From: an uncultured Clostridia bacterium
GTDB lineage: Bacteria; Bacillota; Clostridia; UBA1381
Length of the DNA stretch: 64,000 nucleotides
Assembly (NCBI GenBank): GCA_934454145.1
Contig: CAKSFT010000001.1
Span: 434,001 to 498,000, forward strand
Direction: 5' to 3'
Part shown: piece by piece, positions 45,608 to 56,504 of the stretch
How positions within the stretch are numbered: the stretch's first letter is position 1
How the letters are laid out: every line of letters starts with the position of its first letter
The notes under the pieces: model-generated
Database searches by the model: none
Told to the model about the DNA's origin: nothing
What the model saw: only the letters and a program-made list of their open reading frames with translations
Translations under genes and position numbers: made by a program

Positions 45608-48600
45608 TTATTTGTAGTATTCAACCGCTGATTCAAACAGCCCCATGTCAAAGTTTCCTTCCACATTTTTGTAGAGTCCGTCTCCGATTCTTTCAGAGTG
45701 CCCCATTTTGCCGAAAACTCTGCCGTCGGGCGACAAAATCCCCTCAACCGCGGCATAAGAGCCGTTTGGATTGAAATTGATGTCCATGGTTGCTTTCCCG
45801 TCAAAGTCCACATACTGTGTCATAATCTGACCATTGTGCACAAGCTGTTTCAGGGTTTTCTCATCAGCGATAAACCTCCCCTCGCCGTGTGACACCGCAA
45901 CCGTGTACACCTCTCCCGGCTTTGTCTTTGCAAGCCACGGCGAATTGCCGGACGCCACCCTGGTGCGGACAAGCTTGGACTGATGTCTTGCGATTGTGTT
46001 GAAGGTCAGCGTCGGTGAATTTTCGTCCGCGTCCATGACCTTTCCGTATGGCACAAGCCCCAGCTTTATGAGCGCCTGGAACCCGTTGCATATTCCTCCC
46101 ATGAGTCCGTCCCTTTTTTCCAAAAGTTCTGTCACCGCGTCCTTTATGGCGCTGTTTCTGAAAAATGCCGTTATAAACTTTCCCGAGCCGTCCGGTTCGT
46201 CGCCGCCCGAAAATCCTCCCGGGATAAAGATTATCTGTGATTCTTTCACTCTCTTTGCAAAGTTCTCCACAGATTCGGCAATTCCCTTTGCGGACATGTT
46301 GTTTATGACAAAAATTTCTGCCGCGGCGCTGGCGTCGCGAAATACTTTTGCTGTGTCATATTCGCAGTTTGTCCCCGGGAACACCGGTATGAGCACCCTT
46401 GGTTTTGCCGCATGCACAGAAGAAGAAACGAGGTTTGATTTTTCACAGGTGATTGTCGCAATCTCTGCCGCATCGGTCTGCACATTGCAGGGATAAATCT
46501 TTTCCAGCTTTTCTTCATAAATTGTTTCCAGCTCCGCCATGTCAATTTCATCATTTTTGTATGACAGCGCATATTTTTTGCAGGTATAACCGATGAGTGT
46601 GCCGATGTCTGTGCTGTCAGTCATTTCAATGATAAATGCACCGTAATTATACTCGAAGATTTCACGAATGTCAATATCATCGGCATATGAAAATCCGATT
46701 TTGTTGCCCAAGGACATCTTCAAAACCGCCTCGGCAATGCCGCCCATGGCGGGTGTATAAACCGCTGCCGCCTTCTTTTCCCTCACAAGCTTTGCCACGG
46801 TGTCAAACACCGACAAAAGCGATTCCGTAACAGGAAGGTTGTTTTCGTCATATTCCGGTTTCAAGAGTACAACCCTGCGATCCTCCTTCTTAAATTCCGG
46901 CGATACGATATTTTCGGTTTTGTCAACAGTAACCGCGAAAGAAACCAGCGTCGGCGGCACATCAATGTTCTCAAAGGTTCCGCTCATCGAGTCTTTTCCG
47001 CCAATTGCGCCTATCCCCAGGTTCATCTGCGCACGGAATGCCCCAAGCAAAGCCGCCGCCGGTCTTCCCCAGCGTTTCGGGTCTTTCATGGGTTTCTCAA
47101 AATACTCCTGGAAGGTCAGATAAACCTGTGAAAAATCCGCACCTGCGGCAATTAGCTTTGACACAGACTCCACCACTGCCAGGTATGCGCCGTGATATGG
47201 GCTTTTTTCGGTTATAAACGGGTTGTAGCCCCACGCCATAAGCGAGCATGTGTCGGTGTGCCCGTCCCTGCGCGAGATTTTGTGCACCATTGCCTGTATC
47301 GGCGTTCTCTGATACTTCCCTCCAAACGGCATAAGCACGGTTCCTGCGCCGATTGTGGAATCAAAGCGTTCCGAAAGTCCGCGCTTTGAGCATATATTCA
47401 AATCACCGGCAAGCTTTTTATATTCTCCGTAGAAATCATCACCGATTTCTTTTTCATAGCTTTTTGCCGGCTCACACTCCACGTCTATATGCTTTTGTGC
47501 GCCGTTGGAATTCAAAAATTCACGTGATATATTTACAATTTTCTTTCCGTTCCAGTTCATCACAAGATATGGGTTGTCCCTGACAACCGCGACGACGGTC
47601 GCCTCAAGATTTTCGCTTTCGGCAAGCTCGCAAAAACGCTCTTTGTCCTTTGCCTCCACGACAACCGCCATTCTTTCCTGTGATTCGCTTATCGCAAGCT
47701 CTGTGCCGTCCAGCCCGTCATATTTTTTCGGCACTGCATTCAAATCAATTTCAATGCCGTCGGCAAGCTCTCCTATTGCCACAGACACACCGCCGGCGCC
47801 GAAGTCATTGCAGCGCTTTATCAATTTGGACGCTTCCGCATTTCGGAAAAGCCTCTGGAGTTTTCTTTCCTCCGGCGCATTTCCCTTCTGCACCTCCGCA
47901 CCGCAACTCTCAAGCGACTGCACATTGTGCGACTTTGACGACCCTGTCGCGCCGCCGCAGCCGTCACGCCCTGTTCTGCCGCCCAGCAGAATCACTATAT
48001 CCCCGTCCGACGGGCGCTCGCGGCGCACATTTTCCTCGGGTGCCGCGGCAATCACCGCGCCTATCTCCATGCGCTTTGCAACATAACCATCATGATATAT
48101 TTCGTCCACACACCCTGTTGCCAAACCAATCTGGTTGCCATAAGAACTGTAACCGTTCGCGGCAGTGGTGACAATTTTTCTTTGCGGAAGTTTACCGGGC
48201 AACGTTTCCGACACGGGTCTCAGCGGGTCTGCCGCGCCTGTCACGCGCATCGCCGCATAAACATAACTTCTGCCCGAAAGCGGATCGCGGATTGCGCCGC
48301 CGATGCATGTCGCCGCGCCGCCGAAGGGTTCGATTTCCGTCGGGTGGTTGTGGGTTTCGTTTTTAAACAGCAACAGCCATTTTTCGGTTTTTCCGTCTGC
48401 GTCCACGTCAATTTTGACGGTGCATGCGTTTATTTCTTCCGATTCGTCAAGTCTGTCAAGCTTTCCGTTTTTACGCAGGCTCTTCACCGCAATGGTTGCA
48501 ATGTCCATCAGGTTTATCGGTTTTTTACGTTCCAGTTCCTCTCTGGTTTTCAGATATTCGTCATATGCCTTCTGCAAAAAACCGTCCTCAAACCTGATGC

Positions 48601-49297
48601 TGTCTATCGTTGTCAAAAATGTGGTGTGGCGGCAATGGTCCGACCAGTATGTGTCAATCATCTTGATTTCCGTAATTGTCGGGTCGCGCTTTTCCGCCGC
48701 AAAATAATCACGGCAAAAACAAATGTCATCTATATCCATTGCCAATCCGTTGTCGGCGATAAACTTCTCAAGCCCCTCTTTTGAAAGCCTGCAGAACCCG
48801 TTCAGCGTGCGCACCGTTTCGGGGATATCATAGTTGATTTTCAGTGTTTTCACCTCGTCAAGCGACGCTTCTCTCGCCTCGACAGGGTTAATGACATATT
48901 TTTTTATTGTTTCAATCTCTTCTTTCGAAAGTTCCCCTTCCAGGACATAGATTTTTGCCGTCCTGACAGTCGGGCGCTCTCCTTTTGAAATTATCTGTAT
49001 ACATTCTGCGGCGGAATTTGCCCTTTGGTCAAACTGCCCCGGCAGATATTCCACCCCAAAGACCGCGGCGTTGCCTGCCTCCGGAGTATCCGACACCGTG
49101 TCCACCTGAGGCTCAGAAAACACCGTAAGCTTTGCGGATTCAAAAAGCTCCCTGTCCAGGTTTTCCGCGTCATATCTGTTTATAATGCGCAGCCCCGTCA
49201 AACTCTTTATCCTCAGAATTTTTACAATATCATTCTTCAGCGCCTTTGCCTCGTGCGCAAACTGCGGCTTTTTTTCCACATAAACTCTGTATACCAT
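45608..49297 (-). CDS. purL: Phosphoribosylformylglycinamidine synthase, single-chain form
   Basis: 1229 aa, the long form carrying both synthase and glutaminase, as in gamma-proteobacteria and many Clostridia, so no separate purQ or purS is needed. The ATP-binding synthase blocks (DTYWSDHCRHTTFLTTIDSI; FKNETHNHPTEIEPFGGAAT) are in the first half. The class I glutaminase is at about 960-1229 with PVFPGTNCEYDTAKVF, IIFIPGGFSGGDEPDGSGKF and the nucleophile Cys in GGICNGFQALIKLG. It converts FGAR, glutamine and ATP to FGAM. GGAGGT precedes the ATG by seven bases; the start overlaps the purD stop (TGATG). Confidence 0.97.
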   Translation of the reverse strand: MVYRVYVEKKPQFAHEAKALKNDIVKILRIKSLTGLRIINRYDAENLDRELFESAKLTVFSEPQVDTVSDTPEAGNAAVFGVEYLPGQFDQRANSAAECIQIISKGERPTVRTAKIYVLEGELSKEEIETIKKYVINPVEAREASLDEVKTLKINYDIPETVRTLNGFCRLSKEGLEKFIADNGLAMDIDDICFCRDYFAAEKRDPTITEIKMIDTYWSDHCRHTTFLTTIDSIRFEDGFLQKAYDEYLKTREELERKKPINLMDIATIAVKSLRKNGKLDRLDESEEINACTVKIDVDADGKTEKWLLLFKNETHNHPTEIEPFGGAATCIGGAIRDPLSGRSYVYAAMRVTGAADPLRPVSETLPGKLPQRKIVTTAANGYSSYGNQIGLATGCVDEIYHDGYVAKRMEIGAVIAAAPEENVRRERPSDGDIVILLGGRTGRDGCGGATGSSKSHNVQSLESCGAEVQKGNAPEERKLQRLFRNAEASKLIKRCNDFGAGGVSVAIGELADGIEIDLNAVPKKYDGLDGTELAISESQERMAVVVEAKDKERFCELAESENLEATVVAVVRDNPYLVMNWNGKKIVNISREFLNSNGAQKHIDVECEPAKSYEKEIGDDFYGEYKKLAGDLNICSKRGLSERFDSTIGAGTVLMPFGGKYQRTPIQAMVHKISRRDGHTDTCSLMAWGYNPFITEKSPYHGAYLAVVESVSKLIAAGADFSQVYLTFQEYFEKPMKDPKRWGRPAAALLGAFRAQMNLGIGAIGGKDSMSGTFENIDVPPTLVSFAVTVDKTENIVSPEFKKEDRRVVLLKPEYDENNLPVTESLLSVFDTVAKLVREKKAAAVYTPAMGGIAEAVLKMSLGNKIGFSYADDIDIREIFEYNYGAFIIEMTDSTDIGTLIGYTCKKYALSYKNDEIDMAELETIYEEKLEKIYPCNVQTDAAEIATITCEKSNLVSSSVHAAKPRVLIPVFPGTNCEYDTAKVFRDASAAAEIFVINNMSAKGIAESVENFAKRVKESQIIFIPGGFSGGDEPDGSGKFITAFFRNSAIKDAVTELLEKRDGLMGGICNGFQALIKLGLVPYGKVMDADENSPTLTFNTIARHQSKLVRTRVASGNSPWLAKTKPGEVYTVAVSHGEGRFIADEKTLKQLVHNGQIMTQYVDFDGKATMDINFNPNGSYAAVEGILSPDGRVFGKMGHSERIGDGLYKNVEGNFDMGLFESAVEYYK

Positions 49298-50556
49298 CAA
49301 AGCACCTCCAAAGCTTTCTTCCCGATATCGGTTCTGTAATATTCATTCTCAAAATGCACCGTTTTCACCTTGGCATAAGCCTTTTCCACCGCTTTGTCAA
49401 GCGTTTCGGCAGTTTGTGTGACGCCCAGCACACGTCCCCCGGAGGTGACAATTTTGCCGTTTTCCTCTTTCACGCCGGCGCAGTATATCCCTTTTCTGTC
49501 CCCGGGGAAGGTTATCTCAAATCCCGTTTCGTACTTTTTCGGATATCCTTTCGATGCCATGACAACACAGCACGCACAGTCTTTTGAAAATTCAATGTCC
49601 ATATCACCCAGCCGTCCCTCTGACACGGCAAGCATGATTTCCAGCAGGTCGGTTTTTAAAAGAGGCAGTACGACCTGGGTTTCCGGGTCGCCAAAACGGC
49701 AGTTATATTCTATAACCTTCGGCCCGTCTGCGGTCAGCATCAAGCCAAAATACAAGCACCCGGCAAAACTTCTTCCTTCCTTGTTCATTGCGTTCATCGT
49801 GGGGATAAATATTTTTTGCATACATTCCTCTGCGATATCTTCGGTATAATAAGGGTTGGGCGCAACCGTCCCCATGCCGCCGGTGTTCAGCCCCGTGTCG
49901 CCGTCGCCCGCGCGCTTATGGTCCATTGACGACACCATCGGCACAATCACCTTTCCGTCAGTGAAGCTCAAAACAGAAACTTCGGGCCCCTCCAGAAATT
50001 CTTCCACAACAATTTTGCTGCCGCTCTCTCCGAAAACCTTATCCTCCATGATTTCTCTGACGGCGTCCTTTGCCTCTTCTCTTGTTGCGGCGATTATCAC
50101 GCCCTTTCCCAAAGCCAGCCCGTCGGCTTTTATGACAGTCGGCACCGGCGCCTTTTCTATATATTCCAATGCCTTTTTGGGGTCGTCAAAAACCTCATAC
50201 TCCGCGGTCGGGATAGAATACTTTTTCATCAAATTTTTTGAAAAAACCTTGCTTCCCTCTATTATTGCCGCATCTTTTTTGGGTCCAAAACACGGCACGC
50301 CGATGCTCTCCAGGCTGTCAACCGCCCCCAAAACCAAAGGGTCGTCCGGTGCAACAACGGCAAAGTCAATGTTGTTTTTCTTTGCAAATTTGGTTATTCC
50401 CTCTATGTCCTTGGCATTCATGCCGACACATTCCGCGTCCGCGGCAATCCCGCCGTTCCCCGGGAGGGCATATATTTTTTCCGCCTTGGGGCTTTTCTTC
50501 AGCTGTTTTATGATGGCGTGCTCGCGTCCGCCTCCGCCTACAACCATTATTTTCAT
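49297..50556 (-). CDS. purD: Phosphoribosylamine-glycine ligase (GARS)
   Basis: 419 aa, ATP-grasp enzyme forming GAR from phosphoribosylamine and glycine, step 2 of purine synthesis. Visible signatures: MKIMVVGGGGREHAIIKQLK at the N-terminus, VIKADGLALGKGVIIAATRE in the ATP-grasp, and NCRFGDPETQVVLPLLKTDL. It overlaps purL by one base and follows the AICAR transformylase gene by 38 bases. Confidence 0.98.
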   Translation of the reverse strand: MKIMVVGGGGREHAIIKQLKKSPKAEKIYALPGNGGIAADAECVGMNAKDIEGITKFAKKNNIDFAVVAPDDPLVLGAVDSLESIGVPCFGPKKDAAIIEGSKVFSKNLMKKYSIPTAEYEVFDDPKKALEYIEKAPVPTVIKADGLALGKGVIIAATREEAKDAVREIMEDKVFGESGSKIVVEEFLEGPEVSVLSFTDGKVIVPMVSSMDHKRAGDGDTGLNTGGMGTVAPNPYYTEDIAEECMQKIFIPTMNAMNKEGRSFAGCLYFGLMLTADGPKVIEYNCRFGDPETQVVLPLLKTDLLEIMLAVSEGRLGDMDIEFSKDCACCVVMASKGYPKKYETGFEITFPGDRKGIYCAGVKEENGKIVTSGGRVLGVTQTAETLDKAVEKAYAKVKTVHFENEYYRTDIGKKALEVL

Positions 50557-50594
50557 AAAAAAATCAGTCCTTTCTCAAAACGCACGCCCAAAAA

Positions 50595-51779
50595 TCAATG
50601 ATGGAACAATCTCATGCCGGTAAATGCCATAACCATGCCGTGCTTGTCGCATGCTTCTATGACATTGTCGTCACGTATGGAACCGCCCGGTTCCGCGATA
50701 TAGGAAACGCCGCTTTTTGCCGCCCTCTCAATGTTGTCCCCAAACGGGAAGAATGCGTCACTCCCCAGGGCAACGCCGCGTATTTCCGCAAGATACTTTT
50801 TCTTTTCTTCTTTTGTAAATTCCTCGGGTTTTTCGGAAAACAATGTCTGCCACACCCCGTCTGCCAGGACATCTTCGCTGTCATCAGAAATATAAATGTC
50901 TATCGCGTTGTCGCGGTCGGGACGGCGCACACTGTCCAAAAACGGCAGTGAAAGCACTTTTTCGTGCTGACGCAGATGCCATATGTCGGCTTTGTTACCG
51001 GCAAGGCGCGTGCAGTGTATCCTCGACTGCTGCCCGGCGCCCACGCCGATTGCCTGCCCGTCCTTTGCAAAACACACAGAATTAGACTGTGTGTATTTCA
51101 GGGTTATAAGCGAAATTATCAAGTCCCTTTTTGCCTCCTCCGGGAGTTCCTTGTTTTTTGTCACAATGTTTTCCAAAAGTGCCTTGTCTATTCTGAAATT
51201 GTTTCTCCCCTGCGAAAATGTTATCCCAAAAACCTGCTTTGTTTCCACAGCGTCGGGGATATAGTCCTTGTCAATCTTTACGATATTATATCCGCCTTTT
51301 CTTTTCCCTTTCAGAATCTCCAGTGCCTCCGGCTCATATCCGGGAGCGATGACCCCGTCCGACACCTCACGCGCGATGAGCCTTGCCGTGGTGACGTCGC
51401 ATATGTCGGAAAGCGCAATCCAATCGCCGAAAGAACTCATTCTGTCAGTTCCGCGCGCCCTCGCATATGCCGTGGCAAGTGCAGAATCGTCAAGCCCTTC
51501 TATATCGTCCACAAAGCATGCCTTTTTCAGCTTTTCGTCCATCTTTATGCCCACTGCCGCCGAAGTCGGGCTTACGTGCTTAAAGGAGGTTGCCGCCGGC
51601 ATGCCCAGGATTTCCTTTATTTCCTTCACAAGCTGCCAGCTGTTCAGCGCGTCCAGAAAATTTATATACCCCGGCTTGCCGTTTAAAATCTCAATCGGCA
51701 AATCAGTTCCGTCCGACATATAAATCTTTGCGGGTTTCTGATTTGGGTTGCAACCGTATTTCAGTTCAAATTCTTTCAT
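50595..51779 (-). CDS. AICAR formyltransferase, stand-alone (PurH C-terminal-type domain)
   Basis: 394 aa. Matches the stand-alone phosphoribosylaminoimidazolecarboxamide formyltransferase group rather than bifunctional PurH: it has the transformylase motif ATSFKHVSPTSAAVGIKMDE and later YTQSNSVCFAKDGQAIGVGA, GQQSRIHCTRLAGNKADIWH, and SDAFFPFGDNIERAAKSGVS, but no MGS-like IMP cyclohydrolase domain at the N-terminus. It transfers formyl from 10-formyl-THF to AICAR. The missing cyclisation step is supplied by the PurO-type gene immediately upstream. GAAAGGAAAA precedes the chosen ATG (MKEFELKYGC). Confidence 0.93.
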   Translation of the reverse strand: MKEFELKYGCNPNQKPAKIYMSDGTDLPIEILNGKPGYINFLDALNSWQLVKEIKEILGMPAATSFKHVSPTSAAVGIKMDEKLKKACFVDDIEGLDDSALATAYARARGTDRMSSFGDWIALSDICDVTTARLIAREVSDGVIAPGYEPEALEILKGKRKGGYNIVKIDKDYIPDAVETKQVFGITFSQGRNNFRIDKALLENIVTKNKELPEEAKRDLIISLITLKYTQSNSVCFAKDGQAIGVGAGQQSRIHCTRLAGNKADIWHLRQHEKVLSLPFLDSVRRPDRDNAIDIYISDDSEDVLADGVWQTLFSEKPEEFTKEEKKKYLAEIRGVALGSDAFFPFGDNIERAAKSGVSYIAEPGGSIRDDNVIEACDKHGMVMAFTGMRLFHH

Positions 51780-51812
51780 AATCAATTTTCCTTTCAAAAA
51801 ATATTGCATGGC

Positions 51813-52532
51813 TCAGTTATTTTTATTTATCATTCTGTTTTCCGTCTTTCCGGTTCTCAAATCAACAAATCTCACATAAAGAGAAATTTTGTTATCCGCA
51901 TTGAGATTTTCCCAGATTTCTTTTGTAAATGCATCAATGTCATTCCCGACAGCCACACGCTCCGGCTCTCCCGTAAAGGTCGGAATCGGGTTGCCGTCGC
52001 AGTTGTATGTGTGTATAAAATGCCCCAGCCCCGCAATTGCCGGATATGCAAAGGTATACCTGCTGCATGCGCTCCCCTTTTCGTCCGCACTTTTCAATAT
52101 GCTCATTTTATAGCTGAAATCCTCTTCAAAAAATGTCAGCATGCCGCTTATTCTCGGTGTGAAATTTGGGCTGTCGGGCTCAAACTCACGCGTCATCAGG
52201 GCGTCCTCAAAGCTTTTTCCCTCTTTTATAAAATCATATATCGTGTCGGTCTGGTCGCCGTTTGTGACAATCAGCTTGTTGTCACATGTCCTGATTGGCG
52301 AATATATAATAAGTGACGGGTCCTCAACCGCGGACTCATCAAAGGGATAGATAATCACTTCATCGCCTTTTGCCGAAAATATCCTGTTGCGGCTGTTTTC
52401 GCTTCTGCCCATGATAAAATAAGCAACAACGGCCTTCTGTCCGTCTGCACTCTTGCCGATTATGATTCCGCGCCCCACATATGTATTGTCCTTTATCAGG
52501 TTTGCAATGTTATTTATTTCATACACGTTCAT
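51813..52532 (-). CDS. purO: IMP cyclohydrolase, PurO type
   Basis: 239 aa. Resembles the archaeal-type IMP cyclohydrolase (IMP_cyclohyd family, PF07826) also found in Clostridia: NTYVGRGIIIGKSADGQKAV, YFIMGRSENSRNRIFSAKGD and, towards the C-terminus, RYTFAYPAIAGLGHFIHTYN. It closes FAICAR to IMP, the last step of the pathway. Its start overlaps the purN stop by 14 bases, and it sits next to the stand-alone AICAR formyltransferase, so the two together replace PurH. Confidence 0.9.
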   Translation of the reverse strand: MNVYEINNIANLIKDNTYVGRGIIIGKSADGQKAVVAYFIMGRSENSRNRIFSAKGDEVIIYPFDESAVEDPSLIIYSPIRTCDNKLIVTNGDQTDTIYDFIKEGKSFEDALMTREFEPDSPNFTPRISGMLTFFEEDFSYKMSILKSADEKGSACSRYTFAYPAIAGLGHFIHTYNCDGNPIPTFTGEPERVAVGNDIDAFTKEIWENLNADNKISLYVRFVDLRTGKTENRMINKNN

Positions 52533-53145
52533 ATCTTTTCTCCTTCAAAATTCTTTTTGACACCTGCTCCGCCGCTTTGGGAAGGATTATCCACTCTGCC
52601 TGCTCCATAACGCGCTGCTGCAGAGTTTTCGGCGAATCATTTTTCAAAACCTTGACCGCGCGCTGCATTATTATCTCTCCGCCGTCGGGGATTTCGTTTA
52701 CATAATGCACTGTCGCGCCGGTCACCTTCACGCCATAGCGCAGCGCCGCCTCATGCACATTCAGCCCATAATATCCTTTTCCGCAAAAAGACGGTATCAG
52801 CGACGGGTGTACATTTATTATTCTGCGCGCATATTTTGTCGTAAAACCCTCGCTCAATATGCTCATAAATCCCGCCAATATAATCATATCAATGCTGTGC
52901 GCATCAATTGTCCGGCACAGCTCCATTTCAAAATCCCGGTGGCTTTTAAAAAGCTTTTTGTCAACTACTTCGTGCTCTATACCGTTTTCCTCTGCCCTTT
53001 TTATGGCATACGCGTCGGGGTTATTCGAGATGACAACAGCAATTTCTCCGTGCTTAAGCTTTCCGTTTTTCTGTGCGTCAATCAAAGCCTGAAGATTTGT
53101 CCCTCCGCCCGAAACAAGCACTGCAATCCTTGCTTTTTTCAGCAT
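52519..53145 (-). CDS. purN: Phosphoribosylglycinamide formyltransferase
   Basis: 208 aa. Forms FGAR from GAR using 10-formyl-THF. The phosphate loop ISVSGGG-type motif appears as [20 protein letters not shown]. The active-site Asn and His are in [20 protein letters not shown], and the catalytic Asp in [13 protein letters not shown]. It overlaps purM by seven bases and the downstream purO by 14. Confidence 0.97.
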   Translation of the reverse strand: MLKKARIAVLVSGGGTNLQALIDAQKNGKLKHGEIAVVISNNPDAYAIKRAEENGIEHEVVDKKLFKSHRDFEMELCRTIDAHSIDMIILAGFMSILSEGFTTKYARRIINVHPSLIPSFCGKGYYGLNVHEAALRYGVKVTGATVHYVNEIPDGGEIIMQRAVKVLKNDSPKTLQQRVMEQAEWIILPKAAEQVSKRILKEKRYERV

Positions 53146-54176
53146 ATCACAACACTCTCCTCCGACTTTGCAATTTCGCCCATTATATATGCGTCCTCAC
53201 CGTTTTGTTTCAAAATTTTCACTGCCTCATCGGCGTCCTCTTTGCCGACAACAACACTCATTCCCACGCCCATGTTGAAGGTGTTAAACATGTCACGTTC
53301 CGATATATTCCCCGTTTTTTTAATCATATCAAATATCGGCAAAACCTTCACCGCATTCTTTTCGATTTTTGCCCCGAAGCCCTTCGGGATACTTCTGGGT
53401 ATGTTTTCATAAAATCCGCCGCCTGTGATATGCGACACCGCCTTGACCGTCACCCTCTCAAACAGTGCAAGCATGGGCTTTACATAAATCTTTGTCGGCG
53501 CAAGCAGTGCCTCGCCCACCGACCTTCCGCCCAGCGCGTCAACCGGTGTTGTTATGTTGCTATTTTCCACATCAAAAACCTTGCGCACCAGAGAAAATCC
53601 GTTTGAGTGCACGCCTGATGACGGCAGTGCCAGCACGATGTCGCCCTCTTTTATCTTCGAGTTGTCCAGCACCTTTTCCTTGTCCACAACACCGACAGAA
53701 AACCCTGCCAGGTCATATTCGTCCTCGGGATAAAATCCCGGCATTTCTGCCGTTTCGCCGCCTACCAGGGCGCACCCTGCCTGCACACACCCCTCGGCAA
53801 CACCTTTTACAATCTGTGCAACCTTTTCGGGATAGTTCTTGCCGACCGCTATGTAGTCCAAAAACAAAAGCGGCTTTGCTCCGCAGCAGATTATGTCATT
53901 TACACACATTGCCACACAGTCAATCCCCACGCTGTCGTGCTTGTCCATGATGAATGCAAGCTTCAGCTTTGTCCCGACACCGTCCGTTCCGCTCACCAGC
54001 ACCGGTCTTTTTATGCCGGTCAGGTCAAGCTCAAAAAGTCCGCCAAAGCCGCCGATGTCAGACATTGCCCCCGGCGTCATTGTCCTCTTTATGTGTTGTT
54101 TCATCAGTTCCACGGCTTTATATCCTGCCGTGATGTCCACGCCTGCTTCCTTATAACTCTCGCTGTAGCTTTTCAT
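53139..54176 (-). CDS. purM: Phosphoribosylformylglycinamidine cyclo-ligase (AIR synthetase)
   Basis: 345 aa. Converts FGAM to AIR with ATP. Motifs seen: [60 protein letters not shown] and [20 protein letters not shown], followed by [20 protein letters not shown]. Standard length. It is seven bases downstream of purF and overlaps purN. Confidence 0.98.
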   Translation of the reverse strand: MKSYSESYKEAGVDITAGYKAVELMKQHIKRTMTPGAMSDIGGFGGLFELDLTGIKRPVLVSGTDGVGTKLKLAFIMDKHDSVGIDCVAMCVNDIICCGAKPLLFLDYIAVGKNYPEKVAQIVKGVAEGCVQAGCALVGGETAEMPGFYPEDEYDLAGFSVGVVDKEKVLDNSKIKEGDIVLALPSSGVHSNGFSLVRKVFDVENSNITTPVDALGGRSVGEALLAPTKIYVKPMLALFERVTVKAVSHITGGGFYENIPRSIPKGFGAKIEKNAVKVLPIFDMIKKTGNISERDMFNTFNMGVGMSVVVGKEDADEAVKILKQNGEDAYIMGEIAKSEESVVIC

Positions 54177-54183
54177 ATTCCCT

Positions 54184-55623
54184 TCACCCGTTCCTTTCTT
54201 TTTCGTTTATTTTGTGTTCAAATCTGTTTTTTCCGGAATCATCGGGGATTTCCGTCGGATAATTGTTGTCAAAGCATGCACTGCAATATCCGCAGCCCTT
54301 TTTTGTGCCTATAAGCATCGAAAGGTGCTCCGGGCTTAGATATCCCAGGCTGTCCACCCCGATAATCTCTGCAATCTCTTCCACGGTATGCTTGCACGCA
54401 ATCAGACTTTCACGCGAGTCTATGTCTGTGCCGTAATAACACGGGTTCAGAAAAGGCGGTGCGGAAACTCTCATATGCACTTCTGTCGCGCCTGCCTCAC
54501 GCAAAAGCTTGACAATCCTTGCGCTTGTGGTTCCGCGCACAATCGAGTCATCAATAAGCACAACACGCTTTCCTTTCACCGTTTCGGATATGGTGTTCAG
54601 CTTTATGCGCACCTTGTCCTCTCTCGACTTCTGTCCCGGCGAGATGAAAGTTCTGCCTATGTATTTGTTTTTGATAAATCCCATTCCGTAAGGGATTCCC
54701 GACTGTCTGGAATATCCAATAGCCGCGTCAATGCCCGAGTCCGGCACGCCGATTACCACATCTGCCTGCACAGGGTGCTCCAAAGCCAGGCACGCCCCGG
54801 CCTTGAGCCGCGCGCAGTGCACGCTCACCCCGTCAATCACAGAGTCGGGGCGCGCAAAATATATATACTCAAAAATACAAATCGAAGGTTTAACCTTTTG
54901 GCAGTGTTCCTTAATTGAACGCACGCCATTTTTGTCAAAAACAACAATTTCCCCCGGCTCAATATCACGAATAAACTCCGCCCCGACTGCGTCAAGCGCA
55001 CAGCTTTCCGACGCGGTGATATACACCCCGTCCGCCGTTTTTCCATAGCAAAGCGGTCTGAATCCATTCTCATCACGCGCCGCAATCAGCTTTGACGGCG
55101 ACATTATCACCAGTGAATACGCACCCTTGATTCTGTCCATGGCGCGGTTCACCGCCTCTTCGATAGACGGAGAATTAAGCCGCTCCTTTGTTATTATATA
55201 AGAAATTACTTCCGTGTCGGAGGTTGTGTGAAATATCGAGCCTTCCAACTCCAGCTCCCGGCGCAGCTGCCACGAATTCGTGAGGTTTCCGTTGTGGGCA
55301 AGCGCCATTCTTCCCTTGACGTGATTCACCATAATCGGCTGTGCATTGAGGCGTCCGTCTGTGCCGGTTGTGCCATATCTCACATGCCCCACTGCCATGT
55401 TCCCTTCGCCCAATCCAGAGAGCTTGTCACTCGTAAACACATCATTCACAAGCCCCACTTCCTTGTAGGCATTGAAAAGCCCGTCATCATTCACCACAAT
55501 CCCGGCGCTTTCCTGTCCTCTGTGCTGCAAAGCAAAAAGCCCATAATATACAGTGGGGGCAAGGTCACATCTTTTGTCCGCAAAAGCGCCGAAAACCCCG
55601 CATTCTTCATGTAATTTATTCAT
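54184..55623 (-). CDS. purF: Amidophosphoribosyltransferase
   Basis: 479 aa. First committed step: PRPP plus glutamine to phosphoribosylamine. The N-terminal nucleophile Cys8 follows a short propeptide ([20 protein letters not shown]) and is exposed by processing, as in Bacillus-type PurF. The glutaminase motifs [15 protein letters not shown] and [10 protein letters not shown] are present; the PRPP-binding loop is [20 protein letters not shown]. Cysteines near the C-terminus ([18 protein letters not shown]) fit the 4Fe-4S cluster that regulates the Bacillus enzyme. AAAGGAGAA precedes the ATG. Confidence 0.98.
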   Translation of the reverse strand: MNKLHEECGVFGAFADKRCDLAPTVYYGLFALQHRGQESAGIVVNDDGLFNAYKEVGLVNDVFTSDKLSGLGEGNMAVGHVRYGTTGTDGRLNAQPIMVNHVKGRMALAHNGNLTNSWQLRRELELEGSIFHTTSDTEVISYIITKERLNSPSIEEAVNRAMDRIKGAYSLVIMSPSKLIAARDENGFRPLCYGKTADGVYITASESCALDAVGAEFIRDIEPGEIVVFDKNGVRSIKEHCQKVKPSICIFEYIYFARPDSVIDGVSVHCARLKAGACLALEHPVQADVVIGVPDSGIDAAIGYSRQSGIPYGMGFIKNKYIGRTFISPGQKSREDKVRIKLNTISETVKGKRVVLIDDSIVRGTTSARIVKLLREAGATEVHMRVSAPPFLNPCYYGTDIDSRESLIACKHTVEEIAEIIGVDSLGYLSPEHLSMLIGTKKGCGYCSACFDNNYPTEIPDDSGKNRFEHKINEKERNG

Positions 55624-55652
55624 TGTCGTTCTCCTTTTTCCGCTGCTTGTCC

Positions 55653-55685
55653 GGGGCTAAAAAAACAATTGATTTTTTAAGCCCC
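55653..55685. repeat. Inverted repeat between purC and purF
   Basis: GGGGCT, an A-run, a CAATTG centre, then a T-run and AGCCCC form a hairpin in the 133-base purC-purF gap. The run of T follows it on the plus strand, opposite to the genes, so it is unlikely to be a simple terminator for the operon; it could modulate distal expression or RNA stability. Confidence 0.55.
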
Positions 55686-55756
55686 TTTTTATTAATATTG
55701 TCAATAGCTTCCTAACCACAAAGGCGTGCAGAAAATATCCGCACGCCAAACCATGT

Positions 55757-56467
55757 TTATTCTCCCAATAAACGCTTCAAAATCTCTTTATATGCGTCTT
55801 CAACACCGCCCAAATCTCTTCTGAAACGGTCTTTGTCAAGCTTTTCATGGCTCACAGAGTCCCAGAATCTGCATGTATCCGGCGAAATTTCATCTGCAAG
55901 TACAATCTGCCCATCGGCAGTTTTCCCAAATTCCAGTTTGAAATCTATAAGCTCAATGTTTGCTTCCTTCAGGTACTCTGTCAGAATATCGTTCACCTTC
56001 AGGGCATACTCCGAGATAAGCCTGAGTTCCTCCTCCGTGCAGTATTCCATTGCAAGAATGTGATATTCGTTGACCATCGGGTCGCCCAGAGCATCGTCTT
56101 TGTAGCAAAACTCCAAAACCGTTTTCTTCATTTTTGTGCCTTCTTCCAGCCCGAGACGCTTTGCCAAAGAGCCGGCCGCAATATTCCTTACGATAACCTC
56201 CAGCGGCACAATCTTCACTTTTTTCACAACAGTTTCGCAGTCCGAAAGCTCCTCAACAAAATGAGTCGGCACACCGTTTTTCTCCAAAAGCTTCATAAGA
56301 TGGTTTGTCACGCGGTTGTTGATTGCACCCTTGCCGAGAATTGTGCCTTTTTTGAGTCCGTTAAAGGCTGTTGCATCGTCCTTATAGGAAACTATGCACA
56401 AATTCTCAACATCTGTCGCAAAAACCTTTTTTGCTTTTCCTTCATACATCTGCTCTGTCTTTTTCAT
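55757..56467 (-). CDS. purC: Phosphoribosylaminoimidazole-succinocarboxamide synthase
   Basis: 236 aa. Ligates aspartate to CAIR with ATP. Starts at [20 protein letters not shown], with GGAAGGAA upstream; two family signatures are [22 protein letters not shown] (seen as [20 protein letters not shown]) and [20 protein letters not shown] followed by [12 protein letters not shown]. Lies between purE and purF in the operon. Confidence 0.98.
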   Translation of the reverse strand: MKKTEQMYEGKAKKVFATDVENLCIVSYKDDATAFNGLKKGTILGKGAINNRVTNHLMKLLEKNGVPTHFVEELSDCETVVKKVKIVPLEVIVRNIAAGSLAKRLGLEEGTKMKKTVLEFCYKDDALGDPMVNEYHILAMEYCTEEELRLISEYALKVNDILTEYLKEANIELIDFKLEFGKTADGQIVLADEISPDTCRFWDSVSHEKLDKDRFRRDLGGVEDAYKEILKRLLGE

Positions 56468-56504
56468 TTTTCTGTTCCTTCCTTTCCGCAAACACCGTTT
56501 TTAT

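Noticed and set aside
55653..55685. Terminator between purC and purF
   Set aside because: The T-run is on the plus strand, opposite to the pur genes, so standard intrinsic termination of the operon is not supported.
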